Assembly (NCBI RefSeq): GCF_947494125.1
Contig: NZ_CANLTU010000004.1
Location: 186,001 to 250,000 of the forward strand
DNA: 64,000 bases
DNA from: an uncultured Tenacibaculum sp.
Lineage (GTDB): Bacteria > Bacteroidota > Bacteroidia > Flavobacteriales > Flavobacteriaceae
Direction of reading: 5' to 3'
Part shown: piece after piece, positions 27,382 through 36,585 of the stretch
Position numbering within the stretch: position 1 is the first letter of the stretch
How the letters are laid out: the number at the start of each line of letters is the position of its first letter
Position numbers and translations under genes: made by a program
The notes under the pieces: model-generated
Seen by the model: the letters and a program-made list of their open reading frames with translations, nothing else
What the model was told of the DNA's origin: nothing
Databases searched by the model: none

Positions 27382-28534
27382 ATAAAAACGAATTATATTC
27401 TTTTATAAACTTATCTGTTCTTACACCTGGATTAAAAAAGTTTATTGACCAATCATTCATTATCAAAAATGAGAATTCTTCAATTAAGATTAATAGTTTA
27501 TATAGCTCATCAGGTATTCCTTTTGTTTTTATAAAATATTTAGAATTTTTTTGTTTAAAAATCTCATGTTTTTCAAAAGCTTTAATTAAATTATTCCCTT
27601 CTCTTATACCTGATACCAAAACAAAAAGATCATAAAACATAAATCTATTCGACACCATTTCCCAATCAATAACCACAGGCTTGTTTTTTGAATTAATTAA
27701 GATATTTGAAGATTGAAAATCTCCATGATTTAATGATATAGGGATTATAATATCAGAATATTTATTAATCAGATCCTTTAAGCTGTTCAATTCAGTAACA
27801 GTTTTAAAAGCTCTATTATTAATCTCTTTATTGTTAAATTTACTTGCGACATCCCATATTTTAACTTCAAGCGTTGATATTAAATGTTTAAAGTAAGTTA
27901 ATACATTAATTTCACTTAAATTTGGTTTTAACAGTTCTTTTTCATGCAACTCATAACATTTTAATTTTAAATTAAAAGTTGTTTTCGTATTCTTAAGTCT
28001 ATTAATAGGAGTCGCATAAATAAACTCTTCCTGAAACCAAAACATCCCATGATTTATTAACTTAGGTATATATGAAACATCATTAGCACTAGATTTTCTA
28101 AAGTTAATTTCATTAGATATTAGTGATGTATCTTCTCCTTTTTTTAGTAATACATAAATTTGTCCCTTTATTTCATTTGACAATCTCATTCTATGATTAC
28201 CTCCAATAATTAAAAAATCACTTATTGTAAATTGAAACCTAATTTTTTTACATAAAATAGGCAATATCATTCTGTTAGTCGCTAAGAATACATAGCTGCT
28301 CTGTAAAACAGTTCTTAAGTAAGTTTTACCAACAGAATATTCATTACTCAAATTAGTAAAAAAATGTTTTGTTTTTGGGAGAGTTGTTATAAAATTCAAA
28401 TATTTATTAATATAGTAAACTCCTTCATTATTATTAATCATGCTCCCTATTACAGCTTCTCTTTTAGCTTCAATAAGTGTACTTTCAATAATATTAAAAA
28501 AAGGTTCCCTTTTAACTAATTCGCTAATTCTCAT
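27374..28534 (-). CDS. Aminoglycoside/choline-kinase-like phosphotransferase
   Basis: The 386-residue protein has the Brenner-type motif of the APH/choline-kinase family, SLNHGDFQSSNILINSKNKP, followed by the metal-binding VVIDWEMVSNRFMFYDL. The N-terminal lobe is poorly conserved. In this setting an antibiotic substrate is unlikely; transfer of phosphate to a sugar, polyol or amino-alcohol is a more natural idea. It overlaps the TMK-like gene by 11 bases and the GT4 gene by 8, so it is in the middle of a coupled block. The substrate is unknown. Confidence 0.75.
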   Translation of the reverse strand: MRISELVKREPFFNIIESTLIEAKREAVIGSMINNNEGVYYINKYLNFITTLPKTKHFFTNLSNEYSVGKTYLRTVLQSSYVFLATNRMILPILCKKIRFQFTISDFLIIGGNHRMRLSNEIKGQIYVLLKKGEDTSLISNEINFRKSSANDVSYIPKLINHGMFWFQEEFIYATPINRLKNTKTTFNLKLKCYELHEKELLKPNLSEINVLTYFKHLISTLEVKIWDVASKFNNKEINNRAFKTVTELNSLKDLINKYSDIIIPISLNHGDFQSSNILINSKNKPVVIDWEMVSNRFMFYDLFVLVSGIREGNNLIKAFEKHEIFKQKNSKYFIKTKGIPDELYKLLILIEEFSFLIMNDWSINFFNPGVRTDKFIKEYNSFLYD

Positions 28535-29177
28535 TTTTTTCTATATACGAAATTATTTGCTTTTTAATATCTGATTTACTATCAAAACCATTTATATAAA
28601 TCCCTTTATTATTTTCTAAATATTTTTTATAATAGTTTAATCTTTTTGCTAAAACTTCAGGAGTATCTGGAAATGGTTCAAACTTTTGTTTTGACCTTAT
28701 AACAGATTCTTCTACTGTAATTAGCGCTACAAAATGACTAGAAGGCTTATACATAGTCTTAACAAGGATTTTCCAAATAACCCAATTCTCGAATTTTTGC
28801 AAAGGAAAATTCAATCTAAAATCAATAAATGTATCATAAAGATACCTATCACATATAACTACTTTTCGTAAAATTTTTTCTTGAAACCTAAGGTAAAATG
28901 AATAATAAAAAATCAAATCAACAATTGCTATAAACAACCAAACTTTCTGTACTTTAACATTACTAATTGCCTTGTCTCTAGCTGGTGTATTTCCTGATTT
29001 TGGCAGTTTCTTTCTTAAAACCTTCCTCAAAATTGTTTTAAGAAGCTCAAATCCATCAGTATATCCTCCACGGCTCCAAAAAACCAAAACTTTGGATCCT
29101 TTTTTTTCAAAATATTGTTTCAATATCTCTATTTGTGTCGACTTACCCGCACCATCTAATCCTGAAAAAACTATCAT
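28524..29177 (-). CDS. Thymidylate-kinase-like P-loop kinase in glycan locus
   Basis: The 217-residue protein has the Walker A MIVFSGLDGAGKSTQIEIL at the very N-terminus and the TMK-style VVICDRYLYDTFIDFRLNFP in the middle. The usual TMK substrate residues around the ends of these motifs are not obviously kept, and the fold includes a hydrophobic stretch (VWLFIAIVDLIFYYSFYL) unlike housekeeping Tmk. It overlaps its neighbours by 4 and 11 bases. TMK-like proteins paired with APH-like proteins occur in some polysaccharide loci and probably phosphorylate a non-nucleotide substrate. This is an inference from context. Confidence 0.78.
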   Translation of the reverse strand: MIVFSGLDGAGKSTQIEILKQYFEKKGSKVLVFWSRGGYTDGFELLKTILRKVLRKKLPKSGNTPARDKAISNVKVQKVWLFIAIVDLIFYYSFYLRFQEKILRKVVICDRYLYDTFIDFRLNFPLQKFENWVIWKILVKTMYKPSSHFVALITVEESVIRSKQKFEPFPDTPEVLAKRLNYYKKYLENNKGIYINGFDSKSDIKKQIISYIEKNEN

Positions 29178-30043
29178 TTCTTATTTATTAATTTATTAAA
29201 ACTCTCTTTTTCTTTATTTAATTGTAACAGCTTTTTTTTATTGTTTGTAATGTAGAAAACAAGTCCCTTAACACTTAGCAGAAGTAAGTTTAAATATTTA
29301 ACTATTTTAAAATTAAATCCAAAATATTTATAATAAAATGAAAGAGATTTGTGGTGTTCGTTTAACAAAAACTCAGACATCTGAACTTTCTTTTCCAAAT
29401 GAATATATTTTAAATCAGATCTAAATCCTAATAAATATTTTTCTGGTAAATTTAAAATTTTCTTAGCTATATATGACTCTTCGTGGTATAAAAACATATT
29501 TGTATTAAAACCTCCAATATCTTCAAAAACATTTCTTTTAATAAAAAGGCAAGCTCCTGAACTTATCATATTACCAAGTTTAAAATCGAATCTATTAAAC
29601 CATTTTACAAGAAAATTTAACAAAGGAGTAAAGTAACCTCGTATAAAAAAGAAAGAAATCTGTTTATTTAAATGTTCATCAACCATTTGTAATCCTAATG
29701 TGCCCAATTTTGTATTCTTAAAACTTTCAATTATTTTTAAAAATATTGGTTCAATCAATATTGTATCAGGGTTCAAAAAAAGTAAAATTTCTCCAGAGGA
29801 AATATTAAAACCTATATTATTGGCAGTACCAAATCCGACGTTACCCCCACTTCTTTTATATATAATCTTATCACCATAAAGATTAATAAAATTATCACTC
29901 ATTCTATTTGAAACTTCATCATTGCTATTATCAACAACAATAATTTCTAATCCCCTACCAATATCATTGTATTTTAATAATGAATCTAAACAATCAAAAA
30001 TAACTTCTTCTGAGTGAAATGTGACGATAATAACTGAAATCAT
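29174..30043 (-). CDS. Glycosyltransferase family 2, rhamnosyltransferase-like
   Basis: The 289-residue GT-A enzyme starts MISVIIVTFHSEEVIFDCLD and has EIIVVDNSND, the donor/metal motif FLNPDTI (Asn-Pro-Asp in the DxD position) and the catalytic-base region LYHEESYIAKKI. The arrangement resembles WbbL-type rhamnosyltransferases, and dTDP-rhamnose genes are in the same locus. It is the first gene after a 152-base gap with a promoter box, so it probably heads the transcript running to 20898. Confidence 0.9.
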   Translation of the reverse strand: MISVIIVTFHSEEVIFDCLDSLLKYNDIGRGLEIIVVDNSNDEVSNRMSDNFINLYGDKIIYKRSGGNVGFGTANNIGFNISSGEILLFLNPDTILIEPIFLKIIESFKNTKLGTLGLQMVDEHLNKQISFFFIRGYFTPLLNFLVKWFNRFDFKLGNMISSGACLFIKRNVFEDIGGFNTNMFLYHEESYIAKKILNLPEKYLLGFRSDLKYIHLEKKVQMSEFLLNEHHKSLSFYYKYFGFNFKIVKYLNLLLLSVKGLVFYITNNKKKLLQLNKEKESFNKLINKK

Positions 30044-30155
30044 TTATTAAATTATTAATAAGGCTATTGGTAGATTATTGTTTACTTAAAATCATTATAA
30101 AACTCAAATTAAGTTTTATTTTAAAAAACTTCATAAGCTTAAAATCAATGAAGCG

Positions 30156-30163
30156 CAAAAATA
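30156..30163 (-). promoter_or_regulatory. -7 box heading the 3' half of the glycan locus
   Basis: On the minus strand TATTTTTG matches TAnnTTTG and is followed by CGC. It lies about 113 bases before the GT2 start at 30043 in the largest gap of this half of the locus. No good -33 TTG is seen. Confidence 0.45.
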
Positions 30164-30195
30164 CTATTTTTAATTTCTTCTAGTTCATAAATTAT

Positions 30196-31269
30196 TTAGT
30201 TTCTACGCAATAATCTTGGATTTTTATTTTTCTGATTAAAAAAAATATATTTATATACTTGGTGTATTATAAGTGGTAAAATTACTCCAACAATACTATA
30301 CAAAAACCACCACATAGATCCTTTAATACTAATGACAGGAAAAGATGAAATTTTTTCATAAGGATATGAATAAACATAAATAATAATTAAGCTAACCAAT
30401 TTAAAAGAAAAGAAGTGTAATGCTAATATTGTTAACGTATTTTTTCCAATATAATTTAAAAAATTACATTCAGAAAATCTTATTAAAGTCTTTGATATAT
30501 ACAAAACCAAATAAACACCTGACATTGAGGATATAATAAAAAATAATGGATTTACATAAACATTTAATCCTACATTAATAGAACCGAATTGATTAAAAAA
30601 TATTAATATAAAAATTGAAATTAATGCGTATTGAAATTTATTTGGTATTTTATCTTCATATTGGCGATATATAACACCAGCATGATAAATTAAAATCATT
30701 ATTAAGGAATTATCCAAAAACCTAGGTAGTTTATATCCCATCATAAGAATAGTGTTAGCTATAATAAAAATCAATAAACAAATAATTGTCATTGCTCTAA
30801 CATTTTTTAAATATTTTACAACTATAAAGTTCAAAATTAAATAAATCATACTGATTTCTATTAACATTGTTAAAAACCAAAATGCTCCAAGAAGCCCATC
30901 TCCTTTAATACCTCCTCCAAGAAGTAAAATGTTTATCATAGGCTTAAGATAAAAGTCAAATGACCAAACCATAACACTATCTTTAAACAGACCAAACCAT
31001 ACAAAAATATTATAACATATTAAAAAAAACAATGAATATTTAATGAATGGAATGTAAAGCGATTTAATTTTTTTTACCATAGCTATTTTTAAAGGGTATT
31101 TACCATTAAAAGTATAACCAGATAAAAAAATAAATGCAGCCATATGAAACAAATAGATATAAGAAGTGAATGGAGCACCTGAATGACCTATTACCATTAA
31201 AATTATTAAGATAGCTTTACTAATATCTAAAAACTTAAATCTTTCATTCATTTTATTTATTTTACTCAT
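30196..31269 (-). CDS. Membrane acyltransferase, acyltransferase 3 family
   Basis: The 357-residue integral membrane protein has about ten hydrophobic helices. The N-terminal region KFLDISKAILIILMVIGHSG carries the conserved His of acyltransferase-3 (OafA-like) proteins, and LFHMAAFIFLSGYTF follows. Such enzymes move acetyl or other acyl groups onto sugars of O-antigen or capsule. It lies between the Wzy-like polymerase gene and a gap, consistent with O-acetylation of the repeat unit. The acyl group is not known. Confidence 0.88.
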   Translation of the reverse strand: MSKINKMNERFKFLDISKAILIILMVIGHSGAPFTSYIYLFHMAAFIFLSGYTFNGKYPLKIAMVKKIKSLYIPFIKYSLFFLICYNIFVWFGLFKDSVMVWSFDFYLKPMINILLLGGGIKGDGLLGAFWFLTMLIEISMIYLILNFIVVKYLKNVRAMTIICLLIFIIANTILMMGYKLPRFLDNSLIMILIYHAGVIYRQYEDKIPNKFQYALISIFILIFFNQFGSINVGLNVYVNPLFFIISSMSGVYLVLYISKTLIRFSECNFLNYIGKNTLTILALHFFSFKLVSLIIIYVYSYPYEKISSFPVISIKGSMWWFLYSIVGVILPLIIHQVYKYIFFNQKNKNPRLLRRN

Positions 31270-31307
31270 AAAGAATTGCTTTTTTTATGAAATTTAAACC
31301 GTAAAAA

Positions 31308-32558
31308 TTATAAAGGTTTATATTGAAAATCATTTCTCTTACTATAACTAGTGATTCTTAAATTATCCATTTGTTTGAATACAAGAAGCCAGTATATAAT
31401 TTCAACAGTATATCCTGTCAAATTTGAAGAAAATATATTTACCAATAAAATACCAAAAATAATTATTGCTAATTCAAAATATCGCTTTTTAAAAATAGTA
31501 AAGAGAATAAGAGTAAGGTTAAATAAAATCCAAAAAAGGAAAATGAATATCCCACTATCATATAATAATGCTAAATGAAAATTTTCTACATAAACCCCAA
31601 ACCCCATTCCTGGTTCAAGTTCCATATTTGCAAAACCAACACCTTTTCCAAATAAGATTGTTATAAAATTGTCATTCCCTAAATTATCTATTAATTGTGT
31701 TATAGAACCTAACCTTGCTGTATAACTATGCTCCTTTAATGTAACAATCGATAATATATCATCCAATTTACCTGTAAGAACAACTGCAAACGCAAAAACA
31801 AAACTTGATAACAAAATTTTTAAGGTTTTCTTGTGGTAAATCAAGTTATAACAAATAACAACAAAAAGCATTACATATGAAGATCTACTTCCCATAACTA
31901 TCATAGGTATTATAGATATAATCACAAGAAAATAAAACATTTTAGTTTTTTTATTTTCATAATAAAAAAAAGACAAAAAGCTTACAAGTTCAATAGAAAA
32001 AATAATTGGAGTACTAAGGTTTGACGGTCTAAAACTTTGTCCTCCATATGCAAATAAATGTTCAAATTCAGTACCAGAATAAATATTAACCACTCCAAAA
32101 AAGGAATAATCAATAACAGTTCTGTAATAAACTATAATTAAGTTTACAATAAAATAAGGCACTAAAAGTTGGGAGAATTTTAAATTATTTTTTTTTGAAT
32201 AAATGAAAGAATAATATATAACAAACGGTATTACAATAAATCTATAAATTGAAAGAATTATTTGAAATCCTGATAATGACACCAACAATACTTGTAGTAA
32301 GATCAAAACACTAACTAAAGCCCAAATTACAATATGCTTAGTTTTAATTAAACTATCTTTAACAAGATGTATGGATAACATTAATATTATTAAGGCTATT
32401 AACAAGTATGAGCCTGAACGAAAATTTGCATTTATAACAGGTGATAAACTTGTTGCTAAAGCAAAAAACATTGCAGAATAATAAGGTTTGCTATAAAGAG
32501 TTTTTAGTATCATTATAATTAATACTAAAAAGACAACAACACTAAGAAAAGCAAGCAT
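31308..32558 (-). CDS. O-antigen/capsule polymerase, Wzy-like
   Basis: The 416-residue protein is almost wholly hydrophobic, with about eleven or twelve helices. A larger polar loop near the end contains LFGKGVGFANMELEPGMGFG and YVENFHLALLYDSG, the kind of periplasmic loop with a conserved His seen in O-antigen ligase/polymerase families. Placed between a glycosyltransferase and an acyltransferase and with a flippase nearby, it is the likely Wzy that joins flipped repeat units. Wzy sequences diverge strongly, so the call rests on topology, the loop and context. Confidence 0.85.
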   Translation of the reverse strand: MLAFLSVVVFLVLIIMILKTLYSKPYYSAMFFALATSLSPVINANFRSGSYLLIALIILMLSIHLVKDSLIKTKHIVIWALVSVLILLQVLLVSLSGFQIILSIYRFIVIPFVIYYSFIYSKKNNLKFSQLLVPYFIVNLIIVYYRTVIDYSFFGVVNIYSGTEFEHLFAYGGQSFRPSNLSTPIIFSIELVSFLSFFYYENKKTKMFYFLVIISIIPMIVMGSRSSYVMLFVVICYNLIYHKKTLKILLSSFVFAFAVVLTGKLDDILSIVTLKEHSYTARLGSITQLIDNLGNDNFITILFGKGVGFANMELEPGMGFGVYVENFHLALLYDSGIFIFLFWILFNLTLILFTIFKKRYFELAIIIFGILLVNIFSSNLTGYTVEIIYWLLVFKQMDNLRITSYSKRNDFQYKPL

Positions 32559-32570
32559 ATTAGTTCTTTT

Positions 32571-33665
32571 TTAAAAATCTCTTAAAATAATTTTAGATAT
32601 ATCTAATGACCGTTCCTTCCAAGAATTAATTTTAAGAAAATTAGTTCTCTCTTCTTTTGATTTAACAGATAAGTTTCCAAGCATTAAATTATTTATTAAC
32701 TGTAAAAAATCTTCATCATCATTATAAGCATAAACAAATTCATTAAACTGTTCAATTTCCTTATAATTACATGTTATTACCGGTTTTCCTGCAAATATAT
32801 ATTCATATAATTTTACTGGATTCACAGATAATATTAAATCATTAACTATGAACGGCATAATTAATGCATCCGCTTTTGCCATAAAAAGAGGCAACTCAAC
32901 ATGTGCTTTTGCTCCTAGGTGAATAATTCGGTTGTGAGTAGGTATTTCACTCCCTAAAGGACCAATCAAAATGAGTCTTAATTCAGAAAAATCATCTAAC
33001 GCTTTTTGAATGATCTCAAAGTTTAACCACTCAGATATTGTACCTATGTACATAATATCTACATACGCTTTTTTGAGTGGATAACTTATTTCTTTATTAA
33101 GCAAATTCTTGTGCAAAAAATTTTGGTCAATTGCATTATTTATTAAATGAATATTTTTTTTAATTCCATATCGCTTATATATTACCTGTTTTAACCAATT
33201 AGATGAAACAATTATATTATTAGCTCTTTCAACGAACTTCTTTTCCTTATTAATAATTTTTGAAGCTTCTGGTTCTTTCTTATATTTAGGAAATTCACAT
33301 ACATCATCCATGCAGTCATAAACTAAATTTAGTTTAATATCTATTATGTCCGAAATACTTGAATAATCAATAGCACTACTCATCCAAAGGCAGTCAACAT
33401 TCTTTAAATATTTTTTGACATATTGTCTATAAATAAATCTATTTAACTTTGCAATAATTTGAAATCTACTTAATGGAAATTGGAATATACCAATACAATT
33501 ATTTGGAATCGTTGATCTTGTCAAGAAGTCTGTAAGTGATTTTTTATATAATATAGTTACGTCAAAATATTCATTTAAGTTTTCTGCTAAAAAGTGCGGT
33601 CTTTGCTTTATCCAATACCAACTAACATGCATTATATATAGCATTTTTCTTTTACTATGTTCCAT
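32571..33665 (-). CDS. Glycosyltransferase, TuaH/GT4-like
   Basis: The 364-residue protein starts near MLYIMHVSWYWIKQRPHFLA and has NLVYDCMDDVCEFPKY, a stretch typical of TuaH-like GT-B enzymes. IIVSSNWLKQVIYKRYG and VDIMYIGTISEWLNFEIIQ follow, and the C-terminal LIMPFIVNDLILSVNPVKLYEY ends in the donor-binding glutamate region. It lies 27 bases from the flippase gene and 12 from the polymerase gene. It adds a sugar to the repeat; specificity is unknown. Confidence 0.87.
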   Translation of the reverse strand: MEHSKRKMLYIMHVSWYWIKQRPHFLAENLNEYFDVTILYKKSLTDFLTRSTIPNNCIGIFQFPLSRFQIIAKLNRFIYRQYVKKYLKNVDCLWMSSAIDYSSISDIIDIKLNLVYDCMDDVCEFPKYKKEPEASKIINKEKKFVERANNIIVSSNWLKQVIYKRYGIKKNIHLINNAIDQNFLHKNLLNKEISYPLKKAYVDIMYIGTISEWLNFEIIQKALDDFSELRLILIGPLGSEIPTHNRIIHLGAKAHVELPLFMAKADALIMPFIVNDLILSVNPVKLYEYIFAGKPVITCNYKEIEQFNEFVYAYNDDEDFLQLINNLMLGNLSVKSKEERTNFLKINSWKERSLDISKIILRDF

Positions 33666-33692
33666 TTTTGTAAAATATTAATTATGATTTGA

Positions 33693-35033
33693 TTACATTC
33701 TATCTAAATACTTAACTGTAAAAACTGATTGAATAATAGTGTGTATCAAGTAAGATATCAAAAAACTATAAGCTAAACCTTTTGCTCCATATCCTAATTT
33801 TAATAAAATAAATGTACTTATCAATAAGACTGCACCCCAAATTGAATTAAAAATAAACCCAATCCACATTTTACCTTTTCCAGCTATTGCTTGTCCAACA
33901 ACTCCATTAATTGAAATTAAAACAGTAGAAAATGCCAATATTATAAGAATAATATTTCCCTCAGCAAAACCTTTCCCATAAGTATTCATGATTATAGAAG
34001 AAAAGAGAGAGATTCCAATTGCCATAATCAATGAAATTATAAAATTAATTATAACATTTAGTTTCAAGATACGCATAAATTGTTGTCGGTCGGTAGAACC
34101 CGACAAAAGTGGTAATACAATCTGAGAAAGGACAACAGGTACAAAAAGAATGGCACTCTTCCATTGATTAGCCGCAGAAAACATAGCCATTTCATCAAAA
34201 CCTTTTGGTTCATTCACTAACATTGCATTACATGCCCAAATAATAGGACTCACCATTAATCCAGAAAGAAGAGCTGGCAAACTAAATTTATAAAGAATTG
34301 GCCATTCATTTAATGCTTTTTTAAATTGGATAGTAATCCCAAATTTAAAAGATTCTCTCCGAACCGCTACAAAATTAAGTACCCACAAAATTAAAAAATT
34401 TAACCCAAAACCAATTACAGATCCAGGTAAACCAAAAACAAAAGTAAAGCCAATTTGAATTGGAAAAACCAGAATTACTGATATAATATTAACCTTAGCT
34501 ATAATCTTGAAAGACTCAAAACCTGCAAGTATACCTGTTTGTGCTCCGTTTAGCGAACTAAAAAAAAGTATAAATGCACTCAAGCGAATTTCATTAACCA
34601 AGTGGGCTGCATTTATAGTTTTTTCCGCTAAAAATGGTGCGGAAATTAATAAAAAAACAGCAATAACACCTCCCGTAGCTCCTGCAAAAAGGGATGTAAG
34701 TCCAATAATTTTCCCTGCTTTATCTTTATCTTTTATCTTAAATTCAGCGATATATTTGGTTGCTGTCAAGCCTAATCCAAAACCCGCAAAAACTGTAAAC
34801 ATATTTACCGTAGAACGAATAATTCCTAATTCTCCAAATTCTGTTTTCCCTAATATTCGCGCAACAACTATCGAAGCTACTAACATTAATCCTTGTGAAA
34901 GAACTGAACCTGTTAGAGACCATAAAGCTCCACTAGCAATTCGCCTTCCTATATCTGATTCTTCAACTCTATTCCAAAACTTTTTAAGAACCTTTGGAAG
35001 AATCGAATATATTTTAACTCCTATATTATTCAA
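33693..35033 (-). CDS. Oligosaccharide flippase, Wzx-like
   Basis: The 446-residue protein has about twelve to fourteen helices and the N-terminal signature IGRRIASGALWSLTGSVLSQ, then LMLVASIVVARILGKTEFGELG, typical of polysaccharide transporters of the MATE-like superfamily. It should flip the undecaprenyl-linked repeat across the inner membrane. The start is a TTG at 35033: an in-frame stop lies three codons upstream and the next Met is inside the first helix. No ATG alternative exists, so either TTG is used or the original start was lost. Confidence 0.9.
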   Translation of the reverse strand: MNNIGVKIYSILPKVLKKFWNRVEESDIGRRIASGALWSLTGSVLSQGLMLVASIVVARILGKTEFGELGIIRSTVNMFTVFAGFGLGLTATKYIAEFKIKDKDKAGKIIGLTSLFAGATGGVIAVFLLISAPFLAEKTINAAHLVNEIRLSAFILFFSSLNGAQTGILAGFESFKIIAKVNIISVILVFPIQIGFTFVFGLPGSVIGFGLNFLILWVLNFVAVRRESFKFGITIQFKKALNEWPILYKFSLPALLSGLMVSPIIWACNAMLVNEPKGFDEMAMFSAANQWKSAILFVPVVLSQIVLPLLSGSTDRQQFMRILKLNVIINFIISLIMAIGISLFSSIIMNTYGKGFAEGNIILIILAFSTVLISINGVVGQAIAGKGKMWIGFIFNSIWGAVLLISTFILLKLGYGAKGLAYSFLISYLIHTIIQSVFTVKYLDRM

Positions 35034-35035
35034 AA

Positions 35036-35131
35036 CTATTTATTAGATGATTTAGATTTTTTACCTGCAAAGAAATTACTTAATTTAAGTAATGTATCTA
35101 TCTGTTTTTTTAGTTCACTAAACGCTACATA
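35036..35131 (-). pseudogene. Possible 3' gene remnant between rfbD and wzx
   Basis: On the minus strand an open stretch reads YVAFSELKKQIDTLLKLSNF, then FAGKKSKSSNK and a stop, ending three bases before the wzx TTG. There is no start codon and an in-frame TGA bounds it upstream. The amphipathic sequence with a Lys/Ser-rich end looks like a protein C-terminus. I do not recognise its source; chance is possible at this length. Confidence 0.3.
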
Positions 35132-35166
35132 TCATTGGTAAAGGTAAGATTAATCAATATTAAAAA

Positions 35167-36018
35167 TTATTTTAAACAAAGTCTTAATGAGTCTTTCCAA
35201 TATGGTATTTCTATATTATATTGTTCTATAATCTTTCTTTTGCTTAATATAGAATATAATGGTCTTTTTGCTGCTGTAGGATATTGGTTTGTCTCAATAG
35301 GATTCACTTTAATATCAATTCCAGAACATTCAAAGATTGCCTTTGCAAAATCATACCAACTACAAATACCCTGATTTGAAAAATGATACACTTCTACCTC
35401 TTTATTTTGTAATTGAGGTAAAATTTCAAGAATAATTCTTGCTAAATCTTTAGCGTATGTGGGAGTACCGACTTGATCAGCTATAACAGATAACTCATCT
35501 CTTTCACTCCCCAATCTTAGCATTGTTTTTACAAAATTATTACCATAATTAGAATACACCCATGACGTTCTAATAATAATAGAGTTTTCTGGAGCAATTT
35601 CCTGAACTGCTACTTCTCCTGCCGCTTTTGTTATTCCATAAACAGTTTGTGGGTTTGTAGCATCTGATTCTAAATAAGGTCTGTTTTGGATTCCATCAAA
35701 CACATAATCTGTAGAGATTTGAATTAATTTAATTTTTAAGTCTTTGGCAATTCTAGCAAAATTCTTAACAGCCAAATGATTTACCTCATCATTCAGTTCC
35801 TTTTCTCCTTCAGCTTTATCGACAGCAGTATAAGCTGCACAATTAACAATCACTTCAATTTCATTGTTTATAATGAAATTTTTCACTAAAGAATGATTTG
35901 TAATATCTAACTCTTTTGAATCTGTAAAATAAAAAACATGCTCATAATACTTACTCTGAAAATCTTTCAATTCAGAGCCTAATTGGCCACTTCCTCCTGT
36001 AACTAATATCTTAGACAT
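35167..36018 (-). CDS. rfbD: dTDP-4-dehydrorhamnose reductase
   Basis: The track begins at 36057, but the ATG at 36018 (MSKILVTGGSGQLGSELKDF) matches the family N-terminus, giving 283 residues. It has the Rossmann glycine loop, QISTDYVFDGIQNRPY and the SDR catalytic pair in YGITKAAGEVAVQEIAP, and ends EIPYWKDSLRLCLK. It reduces the 4-keto group to finish dTDP-L-rhamnose. It overlaps rfbC by 8 bases. A broken relative of this gene lies at 20075. Confidence 0.96.
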   Translation of the reverse strand: MSKILVTGGSGQLGSELKDFQSKYYEHVFYFTDSKELDITNHSLVKNFIINNEIEVIVNCAAYTAVDKAEGEKELNDEVNHLAVKNFARIAKDLKIKLIQISTDYVFDGIQNRPYLESDATNPQTVYGITKAAGEVAVQEIAPENSIIIRTSWVYSNYGNNFVKTMLRLGSERDELSVIADQVGTPTYAKDLARIILEILPQLQNKEVEVYHFSNQGICSWYDFAKAIFECSGIDIKVNPIETNQYPTAAKRPLYSILSKRKIIEQYNIEIPYWKDSLRLCLK

Positions 36019-36583
36019 ACAATTTATCTTTGAAATTAAAATAGGATGCCTTTTCAAAAACAGGTTGTTTCGTATCTTTTTCTGACAACTTCATTACTTC
36101 TATAGGAATCCCCCAATCAATATTTAAAAAATCATCATCAAATGCAATTCCTCTATCACATTCTGGATTGTAGAAATTATCTACTTTATATGCAAAAGTA
36201 GCTTCCTCACTTAATACTAAAAAACCATGAGCAAACCCTCTAGGAACTAATAGTTGTTTTTTATTTTCTCCTGTCAATTCAACTGCAACATGCTTTCCAA
36301 ATGTAGGAGACCCTTTTCTAATATCAACAGCTACATCTAATACACTACCTGTAATTACTCTAACTAATTTTGTTTGTGCATACGGTGCTAATTGATAGTG
36401 AAGTCCTCTTAAAACTCCATACGATGATTTTGACTCATTATCTTGACAAAAATCTATATCAAACCCTAAAAAAGCATCTAGCTTGTCTTCTCGAAATGTT
36501 TCTGTAAAATACCCACGCTCATCACCAAAAATTTGAGGTTCACAAATCACTACATCAGGTATTTCTGTTCTTGTAAATCTCAT
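36011..36583 (-). CDS. rfbC: dTDP-4-dehydrorhamnose 3,5-epimerase
   Basis: The ATG at 36583 (MRFTRTEIPDVVICEPQIFG) is preferred over the GTG at 36586. The 190-residue cupin has GDERGYFTETFRE, FCQDNESKSSYGVLRGLHYQ with the catalytic His, then KLVRVITGSVLDVAVDIRKG and FAHGFLVLSEEATFAYK. It epimerises C3 and C5 of the 4-keto sugar. It is tightly packed between rfbA and rfbD. Confidence 0.96.
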   Translation of the reverse strand: MRFTRTEIPDVVICEPQIFGDERGYFTETFREDKLDAFLGFDIDFCQDNESKSSYGVLRGLHYQLAPYAQTKLVRVITGSVLDVAVDIRKGSPTFGKHVAVELTGENKKQLLVPRGFAHGFLVLSEEATFAYKVDNFYNPECDRGIAFDDDFLNIDWGIPIEVMKLSEKDTKQPVFEKASYFNFKDKLYV

Positions 36584-36585
36584 CA

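Noticed and set aside
34507-35046. 179-codon plus-strand ORF opposite wzx
   Set aside because: It is a long shadow on the strand opposite the flippase gene, without family features; wzx has clear membrane topology and family motifs.
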